Positions 5,716-6,143 of a stretch of 6,143 nucleotides of DNA are shown in pieces (position 1 is the stretch's first letter; every line of letters starts with the position of its first letter). Made by a program: the position numbers and the translations under genes. The notes under the pieces are model-generated. The model was given only the letters and a program-made list of their open reading frames with translations, did not search any database and had not been told where the DNA came from. This DNA comes from Dehalococcoidia bacterium UBA4060 (GTDB lineage: Bacteria; Chloroflexota; Dehalococcoidia; GIF9; UBA5629): assembly GCA_002383665.1 (NCBI GenBank), contig DFZI01000103.1:1-6143 (forward strand), given 5' to 3'.

Positions 5716-6143
5716 TCAGGACAGTAGGTTCTCCCTGGCGACCAGCTCATCGATGGCCCGGTGCAGGTCTTCGAGGCTGCCGTCGTTATTCAATGCGTAG
5801 TCAGCCAGGCGTCCGGCATGGCTGATGTTAAAGGTTTTTTCCTCATTTCTATCCTGTTTGAGGAACTGCTCGAAGGTCAGCGGGTCACGCTCCTCATGAC
5901 GCAGACGCACGCGCTGAAAGCGTGTCTGTAGGTCGCTGATATCTACCCTGATCAGAATAAATCCCTTGCCGAATGTATCTCGCAGGATTTTGACATCCTC
6001 GGGTGATCTGACGCCGCTGATGCCCGCTATCTTCCAGCCCCTTTTGATGATCTCCGTGGCTGCACGGCGGATAAAACAGCCCTTCCCCTCTTCTTCAAAG
6101 CAACGGGCAGAGATCTTGGCCAGGTTTTCCCGTGTTGCTTCCA
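5716..6143 (-). CDS. Dephospho-CoA-kinase-like / NMP-kinase-like P-loop protein, N-terminus off-window
   Basis: The minus-strand frame is open from the window end to the stop at 5716-5718, giving 141 C-terminal residues. A shorter start at the GTG at 5908-5910 would cut through the domain, and similarity continues upstream of it. Fragment residues 1-7 (EATRENL) and 19-28 (GKGCFIRRAA) are followed by IAGISGVRSPEDVKILRDTFG (38-58). This resembles the 'IDGIRSxxEVExxR' strand-turn of archaeal/bacterial dephospho-CoA-kinase-like (UPF0200-type) and nucleotide kinases. An arginine-rich lid-like stretch (74-85), TFEQFLKQDRNEE (89-101) and ADYALNNDGSLEDL (113-126) complete the family pattern. The P-loop should lie beyond base 6143. 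The usual Asp before Gly in the 'IDG' element is Ser here. Family is recognised by motif; the actual substrate (dephospho-CoA, a nucleotide, or something else) is uncertain. Confidence 0.8.
   Translation of the reverse strand, partial: EATRENLAKISARCFEEEGKGCFIRRAATEIIKRGWKIAGISGVRSPEDVKILRDTFGKGFILIRVDISDLQTRFQRVRLRHEERDPLTFEQFLKQDRNEEKTFNISHAGRLADYALNNDGSLEDLHRAIDELVARENLLS

Overview
This 6.1-kb window looks like ordinary bacterial chromosome with tightly packed genes and moderately GC-rich codon use. No phage, transposon, CRISPR or RNA gene was found. The combination of an AmmeMemoRadiSam A/B pair, a non-canonical tubulin/FtsZ-like gene, rarA, a multi-TPR lipoprotein and a dephospho-CoA-kinase-like P-loop protein suggests an anaerobic bacterium. 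Chloroflexota of the Dehalococcoidia type is my best guess. It rests on recalled gene content, not on a search, and is tentative.

Layout. (1) Bases 2-1015, plus strand: the 3' part of a Memo-family gene (amrB), then after 9 bp a complete AMMECR1-domain gene (amrA). Together these are two of the three AmmeMemoRadiSam partners; the radical SAM partner is not in the window. (2) Bases 1016-1146: a 131-bp spacer with a weak promoter candidate and a strong Shine-Dalgarno sequence. (3) Bases 1147-4270, plus strand: a three-gene unit in which each junction is a 4-base ATGA stop/start overlap. It encodes a divergent tubulin/FtsZ-superfamily protein, the AAA+ ATPase RarA and a small alpha/beta hydrolase. 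(4) Bases 4267-5586, minus strand: a lipoprotein with about eleven TPR repeats. It converges on the hydrolase gene, and the two stop codons share the bases TTAA. (5) Bases 5587-5715: a 129-bp spacer with an extended -10 promoter candidate for the TPR gene. (6) Bases 5716-6143, minus strand: the C-terminal part of a nucleotide/dephospho-CoA-kinase-like protein whose P-loop end lies beyond the window.

Function. The amr pair belongs to a conserved but incompletely understood modification system. The central operon pairs a cytoskeletal-type GTPase fold with a replication-fork maintenance ATPase, which could hint at a chromosome or cell-division link, but that is inference from position. The strongest oddity is the tubulin-like protein. 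Its T1 and T5/T6 segments read more like tubulin/CetZ than FtsZ. Its T4 signature and T7 catalytic loop both carry substitutions at normally conserved positions.
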